DNA of 64,000 nucleotides, taken from NCBI GenBank assembly GCA_028583685.1, contig JAMXIF010001164.1, positions 9,898,259 to 9,962,258 of the forward strand. The letters are read 5' to 3'. Origin of the DNA: Petaurus breviceps papuanus. Its lineage: Eukaryota; Chordata; Mammalia; Diprotodontia; Petauridae. Under the pieces are notes generated by a model that saw only the letters and a list, made by a program, of their open reading frames with translations, had not been told where the DNA came from and made no database searches. Numbering within the stretch: the first letter of the stretch is position 1; each line of letters opens with the position of its first letter. This document shows positions 24,480-35,546 of this stretch, piece after piece. The translations under genes were made by a program, and so were the position numbers.

Positions 24480-25900
24480 CCTAGATTGCTAAGAAGATTG
24501 AGACCACTTGATATTGCCTCCCTCAGCTTCTAAACCATGAAACTGTTCTTCCCTTTTATCTCAAGAGGAAGATGTGAGCCTCCTTCCTGCCAAGATCTTC
24601 TCCATCTGGACCCTTGATTCTTCCACCTGCTTGGAGATATCACTCCATCATGTTGTTTCTTTTGAGCTCTCCCACTCTTCTCTGTCTGTAGATATGCTCA
24701 GGGTTCTCATCTGCTGCCCCCAAACCCCTCACTGTGATTTTACTACCCCACAGAGCTGCTGTTCAATTTCTCCCACCTTTTATGTCTAACTTTATAAACA
24801 AAGTAGTCTATACTTACTGCCTCTATTTCTTTACAATTCACTCAGTCCTCATTTCCTCATAATCTGACTTCTGCTACCAAATCTCCACTCAAAATGCTGT
24901 CAGAGGTGACCGATGACAATCTAATTCAATGTTCTTTCTTTGTGTTTTCCAACTTAGTTCCAGCTTGTGACAGTGTTGACTGTCTTGTTCTTAAGCCTGT
25001 TTTTATTCTTGCTTTCTCTAATGCTATATTATCTTGGTTTACCTCCTTCCTCTCCAACTGTTCCTTCTCTGTCTCCTTAACTGTTACTTTTTCTAATATT
25101 TTCTAAATATAAACAGTTTTCCCCAAATTCTGAGCCTGGCTCTTTTCTCTCACTTTATGTGCTTTCTCATGGTAATCTCATCCATTATTATGATTTCAAT
25201 TATTGGCTCTATATTCATGACATGGTAACTAGGTGGTGCAGTGAATAGAGTGCTAGGCCTAGCGTCAGGAAGACTCCTCTTCCTGAGTTCAAATCTGGCC
25301 TCAGATACTTAGTAGCTATGTGACCTTGTGCAAGTCACTTAACCCTATTGGCTTCAGTTTACTCATCTGTAAAGTGACCTGGAGAAGGAAATGGCGAATC
25401 ACTTCAGTATCTTTGCAAGAAAACCCCAAATAAGGTCAAGAGGAGTCAGACATGACTGAAAAATGACTGAACAACTTCATGACTCTTAAGGCTTTATATT
25501 TAACTGTTGTCTGAGCTTCAAACACCTATTTCTATTGCCTACTGAACTTCTACATGAATATTTTGATAATACCTTGAGAATACAGTCACCACATCCAAAA
25601 TGAACCTCATTATTTTCTCCCTGAAACAGTTCTTTCTGACTGACTACCCTATTTCTGTTCATGGCTTCACCATATTCCCAGTTACCCAGGCTCAAAACTC
25701 ACCATCTTTAATCCCCCTCCTTTTTCTCTATGTCCTCATCTAGTTCGTTGTCAAGTTTCGTCAATTCTTCTTCCTGTTTCTTCACCTACTTTTATCACTG
25801 TCACATCTATTCTGGCAGCACAGTCCTATCCTTTCTGTAATCCTTTACCTGTAAGACAGCTTAAGGGAAAAAATGGTCTCTTCATTTTTCTTGGTATTCA
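24480..25900 (+). repeat. L2 LINE, RT region, split by MAR1
   Basis: 'gtctatacttactgcctcta', 'aaatgctgtcagaggtgacc gatgac', 'gacagtgttgactgtcttgt' and 'cctcctt...ctccaactgttccttctc' follow the L2 RT consensus. The LINE resumes after a MAR1 insertion at 25480. Many stops; old. Confidence 0.7.
25205..25482 (+). repeat. MAR1-type marsupial SINE
   Basis: tRNA-like head 'aactaggtggtgcagtgaat', then 'cagtttactcatctgtaaag tgacctggagaaggaaatgg', ending 'ggagtcagacatgactgaaa', the diagnostic MAR1 3' part. The flanks share TTCATGAC, consistent with a target-site duplication in the host L2. Confidence 0.8.
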
Positions 25901-25961
25901 TTACCAGTCAATTCTGTTTCCTCTTTTTCTGGGCTTTTGTATCCCAGATATTAATTTTATT

Positions 25962-26103
25962 TTTTTGGAGGGCAATTAGTGTTAAGTGACTTGCCCAAAG
26001 TCACACAGCTAGTAAGTATGTCAACTGTCTGAGGCCGGATTCAAACTCAGGTCCTTCTGACTCCAGGGTTGGTGCTCTATTCACTGCACCACCTAGCCAC
26101 CCC
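25962..26103 (-). repeat. WSINE1-type SINE
   Basis: 'ggcaattagtgttaagtgac ttgccc' to 'cactgcaccacctagccacc'. The flanks CAGATATTAATT and CAGATGTTAATT form a one-mismatch duplication. Confidence 0.82.
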
Positions 26104-26869
26104 TCAGATGTTAATTCTTATAAGACCTTGCCACTTCTTCGTATTCAGACTCCCTTATCTACCCTTACTTTCATCTTCTATGTAAAACTTAAAAAAAAAA
26201 ACTAAGTTGATTTTTGAATAACCTGAGCAACTACCTTAGATTCTTTAGACAGATCCTCTTTGCTTCCTCATTTGGAATCATTTGTTTTTGTATGTTCAGA
26301 ATTTTGATCTTGAGAGTAGCCTATCCTTCCTGAGCCAACTTTTCCTACAGAAACTTAGATGACGAGGTTCAACCTGTAATTTCTCTGAGCTCTCTGAAAT
26401 CCCCACTCCTCATATCTAAGGCATCCATATGTGCCTGGTTTTCCCCTCATTATATATTATAAATTTGAAGATGGAATGGTCGATTTCTCATGGGATTTCT
26501 GTTTCTACTTTAGCAATAAATTCTTCTCTATTGCCAGAATCAGGTTCAGAATAGTTTTTTCTCTTGCTTCCTCTAAACTTTTGAAAAGTCAAATTATTAT
26601 CTGTGAAAATCATGAATTTATTAGCTGCTCTGCTTTTGGGAGAGAATAAGCTCTAGCAGATATATTGATAGATTTTTCCATCACAATTATATCCTGCTAA
26701 CTCAAAGAAGGCGTAGACATGTTGTTTGGGGCTACATGAGATGATGATTATGGCTGTTAGAAGGCAAACTGTTCAATACCTATTTTTTTTCCAACTAAGA
26801 AAGATGATCTTCAGACTTGGAAGTATAGAACAAAAATGATTAACAGGGCAGTAGGGCCTGTGACTAGTG
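26104..26869. other. Intergenic, nothing recognised
   Basis: AT-rich sequence. I see no repeat family or exon, apart from possible L2 remnants at its left edge. Confidence 0.35.
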
Positions 26870-28255
26870 AGGAAAGAGTGAAAGAATAAGAAACTGTCCT
26901 CACTGAGTTCAAATCACTAGGTCTGGTTGAACTACAACCCTGAGCCTGAGGTGTGATTGCTGAGCTGTGGTTAGTGTCTTTTGAGGGGTTATAGAGAACA
27001 GGAGAAATAGAGATGGATGAATGTTCTCCCAGTTTTCAAAAAGGAGAAGATGAATTCTTAAAATTACAGGCCAGTGGGTTTGCTTTTATTTCCTGCCAAA
27101 ATTTTTGTCCTTGAATAAATAAGGGATGGTTTGTGAGGGAGATCAAAATGGGTTTATTAAGAATAAATCATGTCAGAGTAATCTCATTTCCTTTTCTGAC
27201 AGATAGATAAGGTGGATCAGGGGAATTATGTAAACAGTCTATCCCTAGATTTTAACAAAGTATTTGACAAAGTCTCTCATGATATACTTTCAGACAAGAT
27301 GCAGAGATTTAGGATGGGGATGGATGATGTTATATATAGTTTATGTGGATATGGGACTTGTCAAATATCTAGAACGAAAGAGTTTTGATAAATGTATACA
27401 TATTATCTTGGAGGGAGGCATCTGGCTCTTTCCTAGGCCCTATTCAGTTAAATATATTTTCAGTGACCTGAATGAAAGCATTAATGCTTTGCTTATTAAA
27501 TTTCATGACATTTAATAAGGATAAAGGTAAAGGCCACCAAGACTGGCTCCAAGAGCTAATTGTACAAGTATATAGGATGGGAGAGATATATTGGGGTGAT
27601 GAATCATATGAAAAACTGTGAGGTTTTTAGATGACAAGAAATTTAATATGAGTCAACAGTGTTACATGGCAGCCAAAAGGCTAATGTGATCTTAAACTAC
27701 ATTTAGAAATAATAGTGCCTACAATGGAAGAGATGACTGTTCCTCTATACTCTGTCCTCATTCTATCATAGCTGTAGTATTGTGTTGTTCTGGGTGCCAC
27801 ATTTTGGGAAGAACTTTGACAAGGTAGGGTATGTAAGAAGAGTGAAACTGGGATGGTGATGAGTTTTGAAAACTTACCATGCAAGGATTAGTTGAAGGAA
27901 TGGGGGTTGTTTATCCTGGAGAAGAAAAGACTTAGAGGGAATATGTTAACTGTCTTCAAGTACATGGAAAGATTGTCATGTGGAGCAAGGATTAAATTCA
28001 TTTTGCTTGACCCCAGAAAGCAGAACTAGGACTAAGTAGGTAGAGGCTAAAGAGAAGTTAATTGGGGCTTTCTATGAGAAAAATACTTTATACTTAGATC
28101 TTTTGAGATGTAGCTTGGATGACCCAAGGAGAAAGTTAGTTACCTATCATTACAAGTCATTGTGAATTTTATAGAAGGCATTCCTGTTTAGGGAGGGGTT
28201 AGGATGCATGACTTCTGAGGTTCCTTCCAGCTCAGAGATTCTCTATTTCTAGTTC
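26870..28255 (+). repeat. CR1/L3 LINE, RT to 3' end
   Basis: The best-preserved CR1/L3 copy here. The RT motif region encodes SLDFNKVFDKVSHDIL (around 27240-27290), equivalent to the DFSKAFD motif. The 3' part includes 'gttgttctgggtgccacatt' and 'gacttagagggaatatgtta actgtcttcaagtaca', ending in 'ttccttccagctcagagatt'. Broken by many stops. Confidence 0.72.
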
Positions 28256-29014
28256 ACAAGATTTCATTAATGTAGGTTCTCTTAACACTGAGGCAACTCA
28301 TAGTCCCTCCGTCTGTAGTAGACATTAGATTTTTCATGAATTATTTTGTTCAAAAGAATTTATTACTTGTTGAGTTCTGTGTTCTCCATAAACTCTGAGA
28401 TTCTCTTATTTTGTTATTTATGAAAAATATGCTGGATCTAGCAGGATGATGAAAGCTTTACCTGGTCATAGTCATTGTGTTATCAAGAAAGGACCAGAAC
28501 CAGGCAGTGTCCTGGAGGGGTTCTGAGTCTTTAAAGAGACCTAGTCCCTTATCTACAGAGGACCTCACACTACACAGCTTTGACCTCTGATTACAGCAGG
28601 GTGTTTTGGAGATCAGTCTTGGTGGTTTCCAAATCTCTCAGCCATTCCACTATAAGGTCTGCATGAAGTAGAGGAGTACAATGTGTAGGGGCAGAAAAAG
28701 GTGGAGGGGAGAATTAAAAACCATCATTTGCATGGAATGATGTTTTGTGGGTTAATGAAGAGAGTGAAATTCTATTGTAGACAGTAATTCCAACCTGTTG
28801 TCTTGATTAGTGATTATAGTATATCAGTTGGTGCTTCAAGTTGATATGATTTGTTGTTTCACATGCTCTTAGGAGTGAGGGTAGTATGTGGTGGTGAGTT
28901 GACTATTAAATTAAACTGAGGGTTATGAGAAATGAGGAGAGGCAATGAGTAGAGATTTCCTTTTAGAGTAATAGGAGAGTGGCCTTAGAGGTTGAGAGTA
29001 GACTGATCCAAGAT
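28256..29014. other. Intergenic, nothing recognised
   Basis: No exon or named repeat seen between the CR1/L3 end and the SINE at 29031. Confidence 0.4.
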
Positions 29015-29030
29015 ATAAAGTAGTCCAACT

Positions 29031-29181
29031 AGGGACGGCTAGGTGGTGCTGTGAATAGAGCACCAGCCCTGGAGTTAGGAGGACCTGAGTTCAAATTTGA
29101 CCTCAGACACTTAACACTTACTAGCCATGTGACCTTGGGCAAGTCACTTAACCCCAATTGCCCCTCCAAACAAAATCAAAG
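29031..29181 (+). repeat. WSINE1-type SINE with perfect target-site duplication
   Basis: 'acggctaggtggtgctgtga' through 'cttaccccaattg'-type end. The 16-bp flank ATAAAGTAGTCCAACT is identical at 29015-29030 and 29182-29197. Confidence 0.9.
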
Positions 29182-31577
29182 ATAAAGTAGTCCAACTTTT
29201 TCAACTTGTCATTGACTACTCATAGGGCACCTTGTTCTTGAAACAATGGTAAATTAGTCACAGAGTCTAAGATATTGCTGTTCATAGAGTTACAGGGGTG
29301 ATGGGAATGGCCGTGGTAACCCTGATAATTTCCTCACAGGAGTAACTATCACAATAATCTCATGTGGCAACTGATATTACTTTGAACCTGTGGCTCCTAT
29401 AAATTCCCAGTTCCACCTGCATGATTATAGACAAGTCATTGAATAAATATAATATTTAATTATACGTGATATATAATAAATATAATATATAACTATATTA
29501 TATATAAATATAATAAATAAATAAATGTTACATAGGCTGATCACCTTTGAATGAGTCACTGTGGCTTGGAGGAGGGGTACAACTGGGAATGGAAGTACAA
29601 AGGTCTTTTGGAAAGGGATTCCTACTTCAGGTGTTAGGGTAATACCAGCTTGAAGGGCAAGTGGCAGCTAGATCTGGGACCCATTGGTCTCCTAGAGTAT
29701 AGCTCTAATCATGACTTTGAAAATGTTATGCTCCACCATGAAGGGCCAGCATGGTCCTATGTGAATTAGGACACACTTAATTTATGTTTGAGCATGGCAA
29801 AAGCAACTGCAACCTCAGATGTTCAATAAAATGCCTTTGGATATCTCAGTAGGCCCATCAAAGGTGCTATATCACAAAGTATGTGCCCCTGTGTGAAATG
29901 GAAGCAATACTTTATGAAATATCAGAATGTAGATCCTTGATAGCAGCAAGAATCCCTCCCCTACTACATAACAGCATCCCCCTGGCACAGGTTCATCTTT
30001 GACCCCAGACTGCCTATGAGAGGCTTCAGGAATCCTACCTCTGCTTTTTTTTTTTTGGTACTGGCATTTCCTCTTGCTTAGCAAATAATCAGTCCTGGCA
30101 CAAGTGCTCAAGGGAATTTTGCATCAGTTAACTGAACATGATGTGTGCATTATGGGGTAAGTCAGAAAATTGTCAAGTAAACTATTATAGTGTATTCCAT
30201 CAAGTTGTGAAAAAATAAAATTTGTAGATTTTGTATTGGATAATCCAAATGGTTTCATAGACAGTACAATGCACATCGACATTATCTGGAAGGCTGTTTT
30301 CCATTCATTGCCCCATTGATCCTTACCAGGTTTGTAGGTCCCCAGAAAGTCCAGCTTGGTGAACAGAGCAAGTATGGGTCATTTGATCCAGGAGATCAGG
30401 AATCAGAGGTGGGGGAAGAATAATTTTGAACCATTATGACAAAAGCATAAATTTCCCACTCTTTTTCTGAATGGATAATAGGAGGGCCTGAGGAGAGGCT
30501 AAGGACTAGACAAACGATTATATATGCATCTAGGACTCTGCAAAATCTAGGTCTTTTGCCCTGTTAGCTAGAGCACTGGAAGGGGGGACACCTAGAAGCC
30601 CATTAACAGTGTGGTCAAATAATTGTTAAGAGTACAATATGTCTACCTGAACTATATTAAAGATGTCTTGAAAATCTTTGTCCTAAGAGGGATTTCATAT
30701 TGGGGGCTAATGACTAGTGACACCTCAGTCCTGCTTGAACTATATTCTTTATAGTAGTTGAGTTAAATTTGATTGGAACTCCAGGTTGGAATTGGGCTGC
30801 TCAAGTCAATTGATCTACAATATAACAAGAGAATAGTGAAGATCACATATAAAAAGAGACTAGGTGAAGACTTCTGTATTGTTTCCTACTCAATAAGTGT
30901 TTAGTTTTGTGTTTAATTGGTCAGAACTAGAATAATAATCTATCATTTCTCTTTCTGAAAACCAGGTGGGGTTGAAGAAATATATGTTGTTGGTGCTTTA
31001 GAATGTCTATCAAAGGGAGTGAGGAAGGGTGGCAATGTGAGCCACAGAAAGTCTTAGAGGTGTTTAAGTCTATAGAAGCAGGAACTCTGGCATCATGGGT
31101 AAGGAAAAAGTGGGCTGATGGAGAGATTGCATGGTAGGCCTGAGGGAATGTGGGTCCATCAGAAGGTCTACTGTCTCTAGATGAGTCTTAGGCATTTTTA
31201 ACCACTTTTGGTACCTGTTGGTGAGTCAACTTAATAAGCAATGACTAGGCAGTCCATGGTACAGAAACAGTTTCTCAGTTTTTAATCAGATTAATTTGAT
31301 TGGGATGAATTGTGACTGCCATCCCCTGTGTTGCATAGGTTTGTCAGCAGGAATGGTGATTGATTCATTGGGGGAATCAATGAGCCTCTTAAACCAATGC
31401 AGCAGGTTGAGCTGGAAGCAGTATGGAGTCTTGATTCAGGTATATTGTGGATGCCCACAAGTAGGGTACAAAACTACTTCTCTATGGACCAGTTTGTCTC
31501 AAATGGCATCAACAGTTTGTCTCAAATGGCATCAACTAGCCCCCTTCAAAGAGTGGTTAGTGAGGGTCACTCATTTC

Positions 31578-31734
31578 TTTTTTTTTTTTAAGCAATTGGG
31601 GTTAAGTAACTTGCTCAAGGTTACACAGCCAGTTATTTCTGGGTATGGTGCTAAGTATCAGAGCCCGGATTTGATCCCAGGTCATCCTGACTCTGGGGCT
31701 GGTGTTTTTACTCGCTGTGCTACCTGGCCACCCC
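31578..31734 (-). repeat. WALLSI-type SINE with perfect target-site duplication
   Basis: Same subfamily as the copy at 7166 ('agcaattggggttaagtaac' ... 'gctacctggccacccc'). The 16-bp flank GAGGGTCACTCATTTC is exact at 31562-31577 and 31735-31750. It sits inside the ERV remnant. Confidence 0.9.
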
Positions 31735-33599
31735 GAGGGTCACTCATTTCAAAGTATAGTAAGTCCTCAATCTAAGTACCCTGAAGATGCTGAAGTATTC
31801 TCCCACTGGGATCTTATGATTGGTAGTTTCCCCTTGCTCCAGGCCATGAAAATTCTGAAAAGAGCTTTTGGATAAAATCTAGAAGGGAGCTAATTTCAGG
31901 GGAATTGTAGAGTAATTCCCAGTGGCCAGTAGAAGCCAACAACTGAAATTTTAGGAAGGCTACCTTTCTCTGCTTTAAATGGAATACTTAAGGATAAGTC
32001 CATTAGCATCCTTGTTTCAGTGACAAAGCCGAGGAACTCCACAAGTTGGCCAGAGAACTTTTCTAGTAGAAACATTCTTTTAAATGAAAGTGACCAAGTT
32101 TCTACCTGTTCCCAGAAACTTTTAGTTTCCTCTCAAAAACAGGTGATTGTTCCCAGGAGTGTGGCATACTCCAGAACCTGGGATTCTCCTTGAAACTGCT
32201 GTTAGAAGGTAGCATTTTGGGTTTGTGAATAGATTTTGCTCCAAAATCAGCATGAATCCCCTCTCAATGCTTCATTGCTTGGAATAACTAAGACTTGAAC
32301 AGTGAGGAAAGCCAAGAATGTCCTGACCTGTACCAGGCTAGGGTAGGTATTAGGGAAAGTGTAACCAAGCCTGCTAAATGGTGGCTTGAGCTTGGGTTAA
32401 TGCTAGCTTCCAATCCAGCAAAGAATGATAGACAAATGCCAGAGAACTTGGGGCAAATGACAGAGACCCTGGGAACATCAGAGTGGTTTGATCATTGGAA
32501 GAGAAGGGAACACTTTACAGCTAACAGGTGAACAGTATAAATCAGGGTAATACTTATAGAAGAAGTAGAAGGTCAAGGTTGGTGTGAAAGGTAGCAAGGT
32601 TCCATTCAGGTGAGAGGAATACAGTTTGAATCACAGTTACTGAGGGACATCTAAAATCAGAGGTTCAAGTGGAAACCATTTCTAAGGGAAGAAAGCCAAA
32701 GCAAGGTTAAAATCAGATCAGTACATGATTGAGGACCAGGTAAAGATGACATTTGGCTTACCTCAGTGCTCCCCCCCAGATCCTACCTTGATCACACCCA
32801 CTGGTAAGGTCACACCCACCTTCCTGTGAGCTGCAGTTGGTGCTATCACAAGACCTTGGTGAGAACTTGGATTCCATCAAAGATTTAGTTGAAGATGGTC
32901 TGATCTCAGCAAAGATCTCATTGAGGTTGGGCTTCCCAGGCTTAAGAAGAGCTTGTTTATTTGGTTCAGTGGACTTTGTTCTTGGATGGGGGGATAGTTT
33001 GAATAGAAGGTGCTATCTTCCCCTTTTCTTGGATGGATAAGGCAGCAAACACTGGCTCTCTAAGTAATGACCTTTAGAGTAGAGAAACACTATTGTGGGG
33101 TGCTTCTAAGAAGAGAGGTGGCTCAAGAGGCCCTTTGAAGGTTCTGGTTCTAATCCTCTCTTCATATCTTCTCAGTCAAAGGGCTTTACTTCTGCCTCTT
33201 AGAAAGCTTACTGAACTCCCACTCCTCTCCATGAGTCAGGGCTTTGAGGCTCTGAAGAAGCTAACTAGATCTCTGATTTTTCTTCATTGCTTAGGAACTT
33301 TAGATCTGAGAAATAAGTGTGCAGAAAGATGGTGGGAAAGCTGGGCTAGGGGAGACCCAGGGCCTTGGGCCACTCTGGTTCTGCCTCTGGTGCTTGGACA
33401 ATAACCTACACCTGAAACATGGGTACTGTCCCAGGATCCCTTAGGGAAAACCAAACTTTAGTTTAATCCCATTGAAAGAACTCCAAGTGGAATCAACAGC
33501 AGAACATCCCAAAGATCACAATATACTATAAACCATCTTTATCACACAGCACATTGAATGCAGGCATACATGGTCACATTACAACACAAGAAAGATTGA

Positions 33600-33812
33600 T
33601 AGGTTGGGAAAGAGGAAGATAAGAGGGAGGAAGAGTGATAAGAAGTGAGAGAGGAGGAGGGGAAAGAAGAGATCAAAGAAGAGAAAGAGAGATGAGGAGG
33701 AAGGATAAGAGGAGAAAATATAAGAGAAGATATGGAAAAGAGGAGGAAGAAATAGAAGAAGAGGAGAGGTGAAGAAAAAGAGGAAGAGGGGGAGGAAAAA
33801 GAAGAAGAAGCA
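33600..33812. repeat. Purine-rich (GA/GGA) tract
   Basis: About 210 bp almost wholly A and G on the + strand ('gaggaagataagagggagga' and similar), probably an expanded tract within the LTR of the ERV remnant. The antisense open frames over it are composition artefacts. Confidence 0.8.
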
Positions 33813-34004
33813 AAGTTCAAAGTCACAACTAATCAAGACAGACCAACCAAAACGCCAATAACTCTCCACCATGGGCACTAAGTACGGCACTCCACGATCC
33901 CCCAGAAAGAAAGACCACTAAGAGGTGGGGAAGGGGTAGAGAGCTGAGAGCACAAGATTGAGGACTCAAAGGCACATCATGCAACGACCTCACAACTGGC
34001 CACA

Positions 34005-34012
34005 TGACGTCA
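34005..34012. promoter_or_regulatory. CRE-like octamer TGACGTCA
   Basis: Perfect palindromic cAMP-response element (CREB/ATF site) near the start of the minus-strand LTR, in U3 position. Sequence match only; activity is unknown. Confidence 0.35.
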
Positions 34013-34099
34013 TCAGTGGACAGATGACACCATGCTTAAGTGACTTACAGTTTCAGGTTATTTGGGGAGGGATAGGGTTTTTTGGGGTCTCCCATAACA

Positions 34100-35004
34100 G
34101 CTAGAAAGCCACTGTGGGACCATCTGGTCTGGTGGGTGGTGATTGGGTTGAAAAAACAAAACATAAAGAGAAGAGAAGTTGGTTTGATGGCCTTTCCTCA
34201 GATTTAGGATGTTCAACCTATTTTTTTTTTTCTAAACCAGAAACTCCCACCCACTGCAGCCCTCAAAATTGGCCCTTCTATCTCTGGACCCAACTCATCA
34301 AACTTCCCAATACAGGAGAGGTAGGAGAGACTGTACTGATGGGTATTATTAGAACATTTATATCAATTTAACACAAAATCCAAAACTCACTTCTATCAGG
34401 AGAGGTGGCCTGGGCCTTACTGAGAAGGGCGGAGATTCTCTCTACATTGACTCTATTGTTCCATATCATTCTCTGCCTGAGACTCAACTGACCAGAGCCT
34501 CCACCATAGGGTTCCCTTTTCTATTAAGACTCCAGGCCCTACCCAAACACTGGGCTATGTCAAAATGTATGGCTAGTGTGGCTGGAACCAATATTGGCCT
34601 CTGAGGAGGACTATGAACTCCGCTGATTTAGGGCCTCTAGTTCAAGGTAGGCCAGGGAGGCTTTGTTTGGGGTGCTGGGAGATAGTCTGGTACTTCAAGA
34701 ACTCAAAGGAACAAGGCCTCTAAGGAAAGTGTCTTATCCCTGTGGGGAAACTATTCCTCCTGGTTTTGTTAGGAAGCCATATGATGCCCACTCAGTCCCC
34801 ATTAGCCTTAACTGACATGTGTGGAGCAACACTTCAGACTTGGGGACACTAGTCCAGAGGAGTGGGGGTAAGTCAGCTGAGAAGAGCCCAAGTCAGGCCA
34901 TTGTCTGACCCTGCAGTGAGCATGGCTTCAGAAACCATGTTTAGGGAGCATCCCCTGGCCCTCACTCTGCCCATCTCACCTGTCTGTAGTCAGTCAGGGC
35001 TGGG
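34100..35004 (-). other. CELF6: Probable CELF6 3'UTR (extent unknown)
   Basis: Non-repetitive sequence just downstream of the CELF6 stop. No clear AATAAA on the minus strand was found before the ERV LTR at 34099, so the end is not defined and cleavage may lie further away or use a weak signal. Confidence 0.35.
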
Positions 35005-35502
35005 TCAGTAGGGCCGGTTGGCATCCTTTGGCCGCTTCAGCTGAACCTTGAGCCGCTTCATGCCAATCTGAAAGCCATTCATGGCCTGGATGGCCGTCTG
35101 CGCACTGGCTGGATTGTCAAAGCTAACGAACCCTGAGAAGAGGGGAGACAGATTAGTCTTTTCCACACCTCTAACACTCTTGTCCCCAGCTTTACCCCAC
35201 AAAAATTCCCCTGCCATTGTCCCATAACTCTCCTAAACCTATCATAGGTTCTCTTTGTCCTCCCACAAAACTTCATAGTTCATAATTTTCTAGAGTCCTC
35301 AGCTTTACAATTTCATAGATGTTTCTTTTTTTAATTTAATTTTTTCCAATTACACGCAGAAATAACTTTTAGCATTCGTTTTTTAAACCTCATAAAAGTT
35401 TCTAAATCAATTATCCACTTCTCTTCTTCCTTTCCCCAATCATACTTCAGTATGGGTACCTAATGACCAAGTTCCATGAAAGTGGAGTTCTTGAGTGGAA
35501 GG

Positions 35503-35546
<44 letters not shown>

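Larger units (their letters stand above)
29560..34099 (-). mobile_element. Decayed gammaretrovirus-like endogenous retrovirus (fossil)
   Basis: On the minus strand an LTR seems to begin TGTTATGGGAGACCCC at 34099 and run down to roughly 33400. It includes a long purine/pyrimidine-biased tract and a CRE octamer. Further down, weak minus-strand resemblance to the reverse transcriptase-RNase H junction is visible near 31.7-32.1 kb. The element is heavily broken; I did not find a second LTR, so its lower boundary is a guess. A SINE at 31578-31734 inserted later. Class I-like assignment is tentative; age is old. Confidence 0.4.

Noticed and set aside
31296-31775. 159-codon + frame
   Set aside because: Runs across a SINE insertion and the antisense of an ERV remnant.
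33542-33890. Phe/Ser/Leu-rich minus-strand frames resembling membrane segments
   Set aside because: Caused by a purine-rich tract within a fossil LTR.
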